Positions 26,362 to 35,126 of a DNA stretch of 64,000 nt are shown here, in pieces. Origin of the DNA: Saprospiraceae bacterium. GTDB lineage: Bacteria > Bacteroidota > Bacteroidia > Chitinophagales > Saprospiraceae. The stretch lies in contig JAKVCV010000012.1 in NCBI GenBank assembly GCA_022448945.1, positions 71,268-135,267 on the forward strand, written 5' to 3'. The notes under the pieces are model-generated. The model made no database searches, was not told the DNA's origin, and saw only the letters and a list, made by a program, of their open reading frames with translations. Position 1 is the stretch's first letter. Each line of letters opens with the position of its first letter. The position numbers and the translations under genes are program-made.

Positions 26362-26883
26362 TTAATTCATTATATAAAAAGAACGTATATTCAGGATTCG
26401 ATTTATAGAATTATCAGGTCCAGATACAATATAATGGGCCTTTTTGTAACAATCCATACGCTCATTTAATTTCAATTCTATAAAAGACTTCAATTCTGAA
26501 ACCGATTTACCTTTAATTAAAGGACGTTTATGTGTCTCAGCAATTAATCGCTCGTATAAAACATCAACGGACAAATCTAAAAAAAAGGTAACACCTCTCT
26601 TTTTGATTAGAGATATATTATCATGAAAACAAGGCGTGCCCCCTCCTAGTGCAACAACTGTCTTTTTAGTCAAAAGCAATTCTTTCAAGCATTGATGCTC
26701 TATTTGTCTGAAACAATCCTCTCCATGTTCATCAAATATCTCAGAAATGGTACATTGCATCTTTCTTTCTATGACAGCATCAAGATCACAAAATTCCCAC
26801 CCTATTTTTTCGGCAATATGCTTCCCAACATAGGATTTCCCAGAACCCATGAAACCCAATAAATACAAATTTTTATTTACCAT
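26362..26883 (-). CDS. aroK: Shikimate kinase
   Basis: The protein has 173 residues. The P-loop is GFMGSGKS (10-17). The shikimate-binding residues follow: the DLD motif (33-35), an Arg in GEDCFRQIEHQ and the GGG motif in VALGGGTPCF. The lid is RLIAETHKRPLIKG and its Arg is visible. It phosphorylates shikimate in the chorismate pathway, using ATP, in the cytoplasm. It is the only aro gene in the window, so it is not in an aro operon. A weak frame on the other strand (26173-26469) overlaps its end and is not considered a gene. Confidence 0.95.
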   Translation of the reverse strand: MVNKNLYLLGFMGSGKSYVGKHIAEKIGWEFCDLDAVIERKMQCTISEIFDEHGEDCFRQIEHQCLKELLLTKKTVVALGGGTPCFHDNISLIKKRGVTFFLDLSVDVLYERLIAETHKRPLIKGKSVSELKSFIELKLNERMDCYKKAHYIVSGPDNSINRILNIRSFYIMN

Positions 26884-27113
26884 ATTTTCTTTAATATTTG
26901 ATAATTATGCCTATTGTTGCAGTTTAATAAAGATTTAAAAAACTATTGTATCATAAATATATTATAATGTTTTTCATATCCTATAGTTAGGATAAAATTA
27001 TCACTTCTTAATTTAAAACTCAATAAGATTTTTTAAACAATTACTTTAAAAGTATGTTACAATAATAAATTAGTTTAAGTTACAGTTATAATGTTACAAA
27101 CAAGATTTCAGTT

Positions 27114-29678
27114 ATGAAGCTATATATCATTATTTTTCTATTTTATTTCCCTGCTTTCATCTTTGCGCAAACAGGGACTATAAAAGGTAAAATTTCTGAG
27201 TTACAAGGCAACCAAGGCATACCTTTTACCTCAGTTGCTATAGAAGGAACTACAATTGGCGTAACTAGTGATATTGACGGGAACTATATTTTTACAGATT
27301 TAGAACCTGGTATATATAATATCACTGCAAGTTTTCTTGGATATAAATCAAAAACGATAACGGAAATACAAGTTACAAATTCTAAGCCAGCAATCATAGA
27401 TTTTTATTTGGAAGAAATGTCTGAACAATTGAATGAAATTGTTGTAAAAGCCTCTCCTTTCAAAAAACCTGCTGAAAGTCCTGTCTCATTACAAACAATT
27501 GGAACGGCAGAAATACAAAGAAACCCTGGTGGCAACCGAGATATTTCAAAAGTTGTTCGAGCACTTCCTGGGGTTACAAGTGCTTCAAGCTTTAGAAATG
27601 ATTTATTGATTCGAGGAGGAGGCCCAAGTGAAAATCGATTTTATCTTGACGACATAGAAATTCCTAACATCAACCATTTTGCTACTCAAGGATCTTCTGG
27701 AGGCCCCAATGGTTTAATAAACGTTGATTTTATAAGAGAAGTTGATTTTTTTAGTAGTGCATTCCCTGCCAATAGAGGAAACACTATGAGCTCTGTATTT
27801 AATTTCAAACAAAAAAATGGCCGTGATGACCGTATAGGTTTTACTGCTACATTAGGCACAAGTGATATAGCTGGAACATTAGAAGGTCCAATTGGTAAAA
27901 AAACAACTTTTTTGTTTTCTATACGTCAATCCTATTTACAATTTTTATTTGACGTATTGGAATTGCCTTTTTTACCAACATATAATGATATTCAATTTAA
28001 AGTACGTACTAGATTTGATGAAAAAAACGAATTTTACATAGTTGCTCTTGGTGCATGTGATAGATTCAAATTAAATCTAGATGCCAACGATACAGAAGTA
28101 CAAAGGTTCCAACTCAATAGGTTACCAGTATATTTTCAATGGAATTACACAATAGGTGCTGTTTATAAACACTATACAGAAATAGGTCGATTAATGTTTG
28201 TAGCAAGTAGAAATATGCTAAACAATAACATTTATAAACATATTGATAATGATGAAAGTAAGGATAGAATTATAGATTATCAATCCCAAGAATCAGAAAA
28301 TAAATTCAGACTTGAACATAAATTAAATTTTGCCAAAAATTTTACTTTTAATTATGGTGCTGGATATGAATTCTCGAGATATACAAATCTAACTAAAATA
28401 AATGGATCAAGTGGTTATAGTGAAATTACAACAAAGTTGCCACTACATAAATACGCAATTTTCCTGCAAGCAAGTAAAAAGTTCTTCTCTGAAAGATTAG
28501 TATTTGCAACTGGTGTTCGTTTAGATGGTAACAACTATAATGAAGATATGCTTAACCCGCTAAATCAAGTATCACCACGATTCTCAGTTTCATTCACCAT
28601 TTTACCACGATTAACTATTAATGCTAATACTGGTCTATATTATCAACTTCCATCCTACACCACTTTAGGCTATCAAGAAAATGATACGCTAGTAAATAAA
28701 AACAGATTGAAATATACACGTTCATTTCATGTAGTTGGAGGAATTGCTTATTCGACAAAAACAAATACAAAGTTCAGTATAGAAGGATACTATAAAATAT
28801 ATGATAATTACCCTTTTCTTATAGATGACCAAATCTCTCTGGCAAATTTTGGCGCTGATTTTGGAGTAATAGGTGATGCTCCAATTTCATCTACTGGCAA
28901 AGGAAGAACATATGGTTTAGAAGTCCTGATTCAACAAAGATTATATAAAGGCTTCTACGGTATTCTTGCTTATACTTTAGGTTGGTCTGAATTCACTGAT
29001 GGAAGTGGAGAATATATACCCTCTGCATGGGATAGTCGACATATAATAAACCTTGCTCTTGGTAAAACATTTAATATTATGAACAAAAGTATCCGAGAGA
29101 AGAGAAATGAAAAAAAGATGAAGAGGAATGAATTAAAGAATAATGAAAATGAAAACATATATATATTCCGTCGTGATTTTACTCCTAAAATTCACAATAC
29201 CATAAAAAAAGACAAACCAAAAACAAAAAAGATAAAGCCACAAAAAATTAAAACACTTGAGCGTCCTTTAATTACGCAAACTCTTGATATTGGGACCAAT
29301 CTACGACTTCAAACCGGATTGCCATATACGCCTTTCGATGAAGACAAGTCTGCGCTTACTGACAACTGGAACCGATACAGACAGGGGTTACTAGACTATA
29401 GTCAATTAAATACTTTACGCTTAGGTCTTAATTATAGTATTGACCTAAGAATTGATTATAAATGGTTTTTCCCAAAATGGAGTTTTAATTTGTATTTGGA
29501 CATCCAAAATATACCTGGGGTAATTACAGGAACATCTTCTCTTATTCTAGACGAAGATGTTAATGGCAACCCTCAAATCGAAAACTTTGGAATGCCAAAT
29601 CAATCCTACAAATTAAAAGAAATTGATCCCATTCCAGGAACAATAATTCCTACGCTTGGTATAATCGTTCAATATTAA
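27114..29678 (+). CDS. TonB-dependent outer-membrane receptor with carboxypeptidase-like N-terminal domain
   Basis: The protein has 854 residues. The signal peptide is 1-18 (to FAQ). A carboxypeptidase-regulatory-like domain covers about 21-105 (GTIKGKISELQGNQGIPFTS, SDIDGNYIFTDLEPGIYNIT). A TonB plug covers about 110-230 (EIVVKAS, SSFRNDLLIRGGGPSENRFY, DDIEIPN). The rest is the barrel. The plug's RGGGPSENRFYLDDIEI block is the classic region. The residues at about 656-722 form a Lys/Arg-rich insertion (KSIREKRNEKKMKRNELKNN, KPKTKKIKPQKIKTLERP) between two strands, which is not seen in usual family members. It imports a ligand unknown. The gene is flanked by divergent aroK and a convergent oxidoreductase gene. 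Confidence 0.93.
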   Translation: MKLYIIIFLFYFPAFIFAQTGTIKGKISELQGNQGIPFTSVAIEGTTIGVTSDIDGNYIFTDLEPGIYNITASFLGYKSKTITEIQVTNSKPAIIDFYLEEMSEQLNEIVVKASPFKKPAESPVSLQTIGTAEIQRNPGGNRDISKVVRALPGVTSASSFRNDLLIRGGGPSENRFYLDDIEIPNINHFATQGSSGGPNGLINVDFIREVDFFSSAFPANRGNTMSSVFNFKQKNGRDDRIGFTATLGTSDIAGTLEGPIGKKTTFLFSIRQSYLQFLFDVLELPFLPTYNDIQFKVRTRFDEKNEFYIVALGACDRFKLNLDANDTEVQRFQLNRLPVYFQWNYTIGAVYKHYTEIGRLMFVASRNMLNNNIYKHIDNDESKDRIIDYQSQESENKFRLEHKLNFAKNFTFNYGAGYEFSRYTNLTKINGSSGYSEITTKLPLHKYAIFLQASKKFFSERLVFATGVRLDGNNYNEDMLNPLNQVSPRFSVSFTILPRLTINANTGLYYQLPSYTTLGYQENDTLVNKNRLKYTRSFHVVGGIAYSTKTNTKFSIEGYYKIYDNYPFLIDDQISLANFGADFGVIGDAPISSTGKGRTYGLEVLIQQRLYKGFYGILAYTLGWSEFTDGSGEYIPSAWDSRHIINLALGKTFNIMNKSIREKRNEKKMKRNELKNNENENIYIFRRDFTPKIHNTIKKDKPKTKKIKPQKIKTLERPLITQTLDIGTNLRLQTGLPYTPFDEDKSALTDNWNRYRQGLLDYSQLNTLRLGLNYSIDLRIDYKWFFPKWSFNLYLDIQNIPGVITGTSSLILDEDVNGNPQIENFGMPNQSYKLKEIDPIPGTIIPTLGIIVQY

Positions 29679-29712
29679 AATGTAAAAAACCAAATACAAA
29701 CTAACTACTGAA

Positions 29713-31419
29713 TTATATCTTATTTTTGGATTTTTTTTCTTGAGCCGGAGTCTTTGCTTGCTTCCATGAATTATTATAAGGTTCAAAAACACCAGATGCC
29801 TGAACTTTTTGACAATTTATCTTCCCATCTGCATATTGAGCAAAAACTTTAAATGTTTTTGGCTTTTGTTCCTTAAGGACTAGCATAGCAGCATTCGCTG
29901 CAGCTTTTACAGCAATTGGTACTCCCCCTCCAAGGTCAGACCAATGACCACCAAGCAAAAGATTCTTTACAGGCGTTTTGTGATGTGCAATTTTTGCTTG
30001 CATATTTGCTTTTCCTGGTCTAGCCCCCATAATAGAACCTCCTCGATTAAAGCTATAACGCCAATGCGTTATTGGCGAAGCAATATCTGAAAAAAGAATA
30101 TGACTCCTAATATCAATTTTTAGACGTTCTTCTATTCTGTCAAGAATAATATCTGCAAATTCTTCCTTAATTTTATAATATTCATCTGTCCTCACATAAT
30201 TTCCTTGTTCATCTATACTAGTTCCCCAATAGTTTTTATAATCAATCCAGGCAGAAGAATAGATAGTCAGTGTACCTTTACCTTCTGGGGCAAGGGTTTT
30301 ATCCCTTAAACTTGGTGGAATTATTGAAATTGCTGTTTTATAAGGATCTCCAGAATCATGGTCTGCTCTAGTCACTCCATCTTCAACTATCAGTACTAGT
30401 TCTTCCCCAAATCCTAAATCTTCGGTAGGACAATCTAAAGCAAGAGAAATGGCTACTGCGGAACTGTATAAAATTGCATCCTTAAGATTATTTTTCATTT
30501 CTTGAGATACAATATTCTTTGGAAGCATTTTCTCGTATAACATTTCTACATCACATGCAGCTATTACATGCTGACTTTTTACTTTGTAGGTAGTACCATT
30601 TTTTTCAAAAACAACTCCTTTTGATGTTTGATTCTCAAGAATAATTTCTTTAGCTACAACATTAAAAACTATATCATTATTATAAAAATTAACCACATGA
30701 GATAACCATTCTATAAACACCTGACTACCACCTTGAGGAGGTTTTTGATAATCACTACAATATGCCCAGGCAATCGGCAAAAGTACTGATAGCAGATCTG
30801 GCTCAGACGACCATACTTTATGTAAATCTGGATCTTTAAAAAACAAATTTAATCCCTTTGTAAAACCTTCTTCCCCATGATACCAGATATATCTAATAAT
30901 TGGAATTACAAATCTAAACTTAAGAAACCCTATGGCTATTTTATCAGGCAAAGACATTGTTTCAGAAGCCCGAAATATTCTAGTATAAAGCTCAAAAGAA
31001 GAAGTAATCCGTTTTGCTACCCTAAATAATTTATTAATACCTGATTTCTCATGTGGGAAATCAGCTATTAATTGTTCTTTAAATCTATCTGGATTATTTG
31101 AAAGTATATAATCATGATTTTTACCTTTAAATTTTTGAATTTTAGATAAAGTTTCTAATCTGGGCCTATCATCTCCAATCAACTTAAAAACTTTGGTCAC
31201 CAGACCATTTTCTCCACATTGATTTAGCCAGTGAATAGCTGAATCAAATCTAAAATCTTTACGTCTAAAACCAGCCAAATAGCCTCCTGCATGTGGCTCT
31301 TTTTCAAGAACACAAACGGACAAACCTGATCTACTCAAGAGAGCAGCAGCAGTCATACCTGATATTCCAGCTCCAATGATTACAACATCATATTCTGATT
31401 TTGCAACTATTTCACTCAT
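29713..31419 (-). CDS. NAD(P)/FAD-dependent oxidoreductase of the CrtI/phytoene desaturase-like family
   Basis: The protein has 568 residues. The FAD-binding pattern is VVIIGAGISGMTAAALLSRS (12-31), followed by EKEPHAGGYLAGFRRKDFRF, in which the FDSAIHW segment is typical of the CRTISO/retinol saturase-like group. The C-terminal FAD motif is LLLGGHWSDLGGGVPIAVKA. The tail is basic (KTPAQEKKSKNKI). Members desaturate or isomerise carotenoids or retinoids, but the whole group is wide and no carotenoid genes lie nearby. A TAAGTTTG element at 31448-31455 on the minus strand is a possible -7 box, with no matching TTG. Confidence 0.82.
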   Translation of the reverse strand: MSEIVAKSEYDVVIIGAGISGMTAAALLSRSGLSVCVLEKEPHAGGYLAGFRRKDFRFDSAIHWLNQCGENGLVTKVFKLIGDDRPRLETLSKIQKFKGKNHDYILSNNPDRFKEQLIADFPHEKSGINKLFRVAKRITSSFELYTRIFRASETMSLPDKIAIGFLKFRFVIPIIRYIWYHGEEGFTKGLNLFFKDPDLHKVWSSEPDLLSVLLPIAWAYCSDYQKPPQGGSQVFIEWLSHVVNFYNNDIVFNVVAKEIILENQTSKGVVFEKNGTTYKVKSQHVIAACDVEMLYEKMLPKNIVSQEMKNNLKDAILYSSAVAISLALDCPTEDLGFGEELVLIVEDGVTRADHDSGDPYKTAISIIPPSLRDKTLAPEGKGTLTIYSSAWIDYKNYWGTSIDEQGNYVRTDEYYKIKEEFADIILDRIEERLKIDIRSHILFSDIASPITHWRYSFNRGGSIMGARPGKANMQAKIAHHKTPVKNLLLGGHWSDLGGGVPIAVKAAANAAMLVLKEQKPKTFKVFAQYADGKINCQKVQASGVFEPYNNSWKQAKTPAQEKKSKNKI

Positions 31420-31528
31420 TACTATAGTTTCTTTTGATGTTTTGTACCAAACTTAAGCACAATATTACTAAAATATCACTATATTTCGCCTCCCAATAAC
31501 AATTTAAATAACACAATTTCCCTACTTA

Positions 31529-34414
31529 ATGTTCTCAAGTTCAATTCTAAAGCAAAATATTCTTTTTTTCTTTATTGTGACATTTACTTATATATGTAAT
31601 ATTCAATCACAAAACAATAATGGAACACTAGATCAAATTGAAGAATTGGGTAGTAAAGTTTCCGTACCAATAAGATTACCTGGTGGACCCAAACTAAGTA
31701 CAGATCTTTATTTACCTATTACAAGTGATAGCCTCGTATTTGGGACAACAATACTTGGCCAGACCATTAGCTTGGAACTTATACCTAAAGGCACTCAAAT
31801 TGTTGTTTACCCTGAGATGATTGATAGTTCTGGTAATGCAATTCCAAATCCTAACCCATATCAACTTCCATTAATTCTATCAAGAACACCTTATGGCAAA
31901 AATGCTTTGGGCACAATTGGTAATGTTATACCAATTTTGGGCTATGCATTTGCTAATCAAGATGTGCGTGGAAAAGGAGAATCTGATGGTGTTTATTTAC
32001 CAATGTACAGTGATAGTTGGCAAAAATCACCCTATCACAATTTCAATCATTTACTTGATATAAGTAACCCAACAGATTCATTTAATGGTAGATTTCATGA
32101 AGACGGCTGGTCTGTATATCAATTTTTATTGAATGATTTAAAAAAAGATTACGACCTTGATGGAGATGGAATTTCAGAAACAAATGCTACGATTTGTAAT
32201 GGCACTATGGGGATGCTAGGTGCTTCAGCATTTGCAATTCCTCATTTCCAATTAATGGCATCAAATAATATAGACCCCTCTTCAACGGTTCCAGGTATGA
32301 AAGGCAATTTATCTATAATTGCTACTGCAGAACATTATAATACAACGGGTTTTCACAATGGCGTTTTCAGGCAAGGATTGGTTGGCAAATGGCTTGAAAA
32401 AGAGATGGTAGAAATTCAAAATAATTCAGGTAATGATAATGACTTAAATAATAATATTCATACCCCTTCAGATTTTGGTTTAAATACTAAGGCCGAAGTA
32501 ATAGATCATGCAATAAAACATTATACCACTTATCAATACCCTGGCACTTCAATGGCAAATGCATACCCCAATTCAATAGGCAGAGCTGAAATGGATGTTA
32601 GTTATGCATTTATTAATGCAAATGGAACAGGCGATCCACTAGATTCGATATCTAGATACAACAACATGAATGTTCCGACCTATCATTTATCTGGCTGGTA
32701 TGATATATTTGTAGACGGTCAAATACGCACATGGAACAACTTGAAAAAACATACCAATACAAAACAAAAAATGGTAATTGGCCCCTGGGCTCACTTTACA
32801 ACAACTATGAGTACATCTGGGGATGTTACTTACCCACCCCAAGCATCACAATTACTAGGGTTTGACGGAACAGGATTAAACTTCACTAATATAGGAAGCC
32901 TTGACTTATCAACTATTTTGGGAATTGAACCTATAGAATTCTTGAGATATACACTCAATACAAATGGATATGTAAAACTAGGCAAACCAGTCATTAGAAT
33001 TCCTGAAAGTAATAAATGGCAAGGAACAACTTTAAAAGTCCGAATCCCCTCTGAAAACTATGATTTAACACTAGTACAACTTATTAATTTTCTTGGTGGT
33101 CAAGGTTCTTTACCATCCATACCAATTGAAGCAAAATTAGGCATTCTACCTGCAGTAAATATAAATATCCCTTTCCCTAATTTCCCTGGTTTATTACCGA
33201 CCCTACCTTTCACATTATCGCAGCCCATGATAGAACCTAAGGAAATTGACTTCGATACTATCCCTAATATAAGATTTTATGTCATAGGTCCTCTTGACAG
33301 TCTTTCAGGAAATGAAAATGCTGGAAATTATTGGTTTAGCAGTGATACACTTCCTTTAACTCAAGGGGTGCAGTATGCTTCTTTTTATTTACATCAAAAT
33401 GGTATAATTGACCAAAAAAGACCAATTGATGATGAAGGAACACTAAGCTATATTCATGACCCAGAAAACCCTGTCAGAACAGTTGGAGGCAATAATTTAT
33501 TTATTGAAAATCCTGATGGTAGCTCCTCTCATGGACAAATGGATTTAACAGATTCATTAATTGTTGACTCAACTCTATTGCATCCTGGAGTTTTACAATT
33601 TGAAACTACAGTACTTACCGATACATTTTGTATAATTGGCTTCCCCAAAGCCACAATTTATGCAAAATCAACACCTCAAGGTATTATTTCTGGAGAAACC
33701 AGCACCGATTTCATGGTTAGAATAATTGATGTATATCCAGACGGCAAAGAATATTATGTAATTGAAGGTAGTGTAAATGCAAGAGCAAGGGAGTATGCAA
33801 GAAGTATTTACAATGATAATGAAAACCCAGACCTAGCATATGCCAATATACAAGTTGATCAGATATATGAATATCAATTTAATTTATTACCCATAGCATA
33901 TACTTTTGGCAAAGAACATAAAATGAAAATTTTAATCAGTAGTAGTAATTATCCTAGGTATATGAGTAATCCTAATATACCTATTGAAGATGGTGATTTT
34001 TTTAGAACAAGACCCAATGATGGTCAAACATATATCTATCAAGGCCAAACCTATAGTCCAAGAATTGCAGAGAATAGTATTTTTTTTAGTGATTCTTTGG
34101 CCTCAAAAATTGATTTCCCAATTTATGGAAATAACCCTCATGTACAAATTGATCGTATAGTTGATCTAAACAAAAATAACACTTTAAAAATACAACCAAA
34201 TCCTACATCTGATTTTTTAACAATAACAAGAAAAGACATAAGCTCAGGGATTATTTCTATTTATGATAATCTAGGTCGACTAGTAATCCAATCATTTATG
34301 AATGAAATACAACTAAGACTAAATGTTAAACACTTAACAAAGGGGATTTATAGATTATGTTATGTAGATGAATTCTCTGGAAAACACGAAGTATCCTCTT
34401 TCATAAAAAACTAA
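31529..34414 (+). CDS. CocE/NonD-type (X-Pro dipeptidyl-peptidase, S15-like) hydrolase with T9SS sorting domain
   Basis: The protein has 961 residues. The signal peptide is about 1-28 (to IQSQ). The alpha/beta-hydrolase domain is about 40-480: VPIRLPGGPKLSTDLYLPI, DVRGKGESDG with the oxyanion region, the nucleophile S233 in MGMLGASAFA, the acid D392 in SGWYDIFVDG and the His H422 in GPWAHF. The middle holds the C-terminal jelly-roll of the family (about 590-860). The end is a type A sorting domain (IQPNPTSDF at about 888) finishing with SSFIKN. Members hydrolyse acyl or peptide bonds on the outside of the cell; here it is likely surface-displayed. The specificity cannot be predicted. The gene is convergent with the GrpB gene. 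Confidence 0.88.
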   Translation: MFSSSILKQNILFFFIVTFTYICNIQSQNNNGTLDQIEELGSKVSVPIRLPGGPKLSTDLYLPITSDSLVFGTTILGQTISLELIPKGTQIVVYPEMIDSSGNAIPNPNPYQLPLILSRTPYGKNALGTIGNVIPILGYAFANQDVRGKGESDGVYLPMYSDSWQKSPYHNFNHLLDISNPTDSFNGRFHEDGWSVYQFLLNDLKKDYDLDGDGISETNATICNGTMGMLGASAFAIPHFQLMASNNIDPSSTVPGMKGNLSIIATAEHYNTTGFHNGVFRQGLVGKWLEKEMVEIQNNSGNDNDLNNNIHTPSDFGLNTKAEVIDHAIKHYTTYQYPGTSMANAYPNSIGRAEMDVSYAFINANGTGDPLDSISRYNNMNVPTYHLSGWYDIFVDGQIRTWNNLKKHTNTKQKMVIGPWAHFTTTMSTSGDVTYPPQASQLLGFDGTGLNFTNIGSLDLSTILGIEPIEFLRYTLNTNGYVKLGKPVIRIPESNKWQGTTLKVRIPSENYDLTLVQLINFLGGQGSLPSIPIEAKLGILPAVNINIPFPNFPGLLPTLPFTLSQPMIEPKEIDFDTIPNIRFYVIGPLDSLSGNENAGNYWFSSDTLPLTQGVQYASFYLHQNGIIDQKRPIDDEGTLSYIHDPENPVRTVGGNNLFIENPDGSSSHGQMDLTDSLIVDSTLLHPGVLQFETTVLTDTFCIIGFPKATIYAKSTPQGIISGETSTDFMVRIIDVYPDGKEYYVIEGSVNARAREYARSIYNDNENPDLAYANIQVDQIYEYQFNLLPIAYTFGKEHKMKILISSSNYPRYMSNPNIPIEDGDFFRTRPNDGQTYIYQGQTYSPRIAENSIFFSDSLASKIDFPIYGNNPHVQIDRIVDLNKNNTLKIQPNPTSDFLTITRKDISSGIISIYDNLGRLVIQSFMNEIQLRLNVKHLTKGIYRLCYVDEFSGKHEVSSFIKN

Positions 34415-34419
34415 ACTAA

Positions 34420-35004
34420 TTACAAATAACCTAATTGAATCATTATTCGTGTAATAAAAGGGATTTTTGCCCGATTGTAATCATTTTCACATTCCCAATC
34501 CATTTCACCAAAATGTAACTTCATATTACTATATGCTATCCGGCCTTCTTCATTATTTCTCAAATAATTTCTAAAAGCTATATATTTTTCATAATAAATT
34601 GTATTTCGATGAACAACATGAATATGAAAATTGTGATCAAATAGTTTCATTAATGGCATTCTTTCATCTGATCCAATTTCTTTTCTTTCAAACTTCTGAA
34701 GCGGGTTGATTGGTCTTATTTTAATAAAGAAGCGCCTAAATGGCATAATATCATTATATTTAGATACATAAATATATCGCAACTTCTTAAAAACGGAAAT
34801 ACAATCATCCAATTCAACTTCTGGCTCTAGTCCCATAAGAATATCAATCGTAGGTTTTGCTGCAAGTCCATGTACAGCTGTACTACCTATATGAGCTAAA
34901 GTCCCATTAAGCGATTTTAAATTCAAAACTTTAAGAATCCGATGTGCTTCTTTTTCATAAATTAATTTCCATATCGGATTATAAGATTGAATATTTATTT
35001 TCAT
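34420..35004 (-). CDS. GrpB family (UPF0157) nucleotidyltransferase-like protein
   Basis: The start was set at the ATG at 35004 (MKINIQSYNPIWKLIYEKEA). A longer frame to 35085 would run through the pnp terminator at 35073-35100 and has no support. This gives 194 residues, close to the family norm. Family blocks are VQSYNPIWKLIYEKE-like start, LAHIGSTAVHGLAAKPTIDI (the nucleotidyltransferase-like Gly-Ser and Asp residues), and DHNFHIHVVH in the middle. GrpB proteins have a nucleotidyltransferase fold but unproven substrates. The upstream gene on the same strand is pnp, with a terminator between, so this gene may be transcribed separately or by read-through. Confidence 0.85.
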   Translation of the reverse strand: MKINIQSYNPIWKLIYEKEAHRILKVLNLKSLNGTLAHIGSTAVHGLAAKPTIDILMGLEPEVELDDCISVFKKLRYIYVSKYNDIMPFRRFFIKIRPINPLQKFERKEIGSDERMPLMKLFDHNFHIHVVHRNTIYYEKYIAFRNYLRNNEEGRIAYSNMKLHFGEMDWECENDYNRAKIPFITRIMIQLGYL

Positions 35005-35072
35005 AGGTTTGTCGTAGGATAAAAATGTGGAATCTGTTTTAAATATGTTAGAATAAGGGTATAAAACAAAAA

Positions 35073-35100
35073 ACGAGAAGTTCAACTAAGAACTTCTCGT
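35073..35100 (-). terminator. Rho-independent terminator of pnp
   Basis: A perfect 10-base stem (ACGAGAAGTT and AACTTCTCGT) with an 8-base loop lies 26 bases beyond the pnp stop. On the minus strand it is followed by TTTTTTGTTTTAT. It is among the clearest terminators of the window. Confidence 0.9.
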
Positions 35101-35126
35101 AAGATTATGTTTTCCTAGTTTAAAAA

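Noticed and set aside
26173..26469. Plus-strand frame of 98 residues
   Set aside because: It begins with TTG, overlaps the aroK end on the other strand and has no recognisable features; the AT-rich sequence explains the length.
35005..35085. N-terminal extension of the GrpB protein
   Set aside because: It would run through the pnp terminator (35073-35100) and has no family match; the ATG at 35004 starts the domain.
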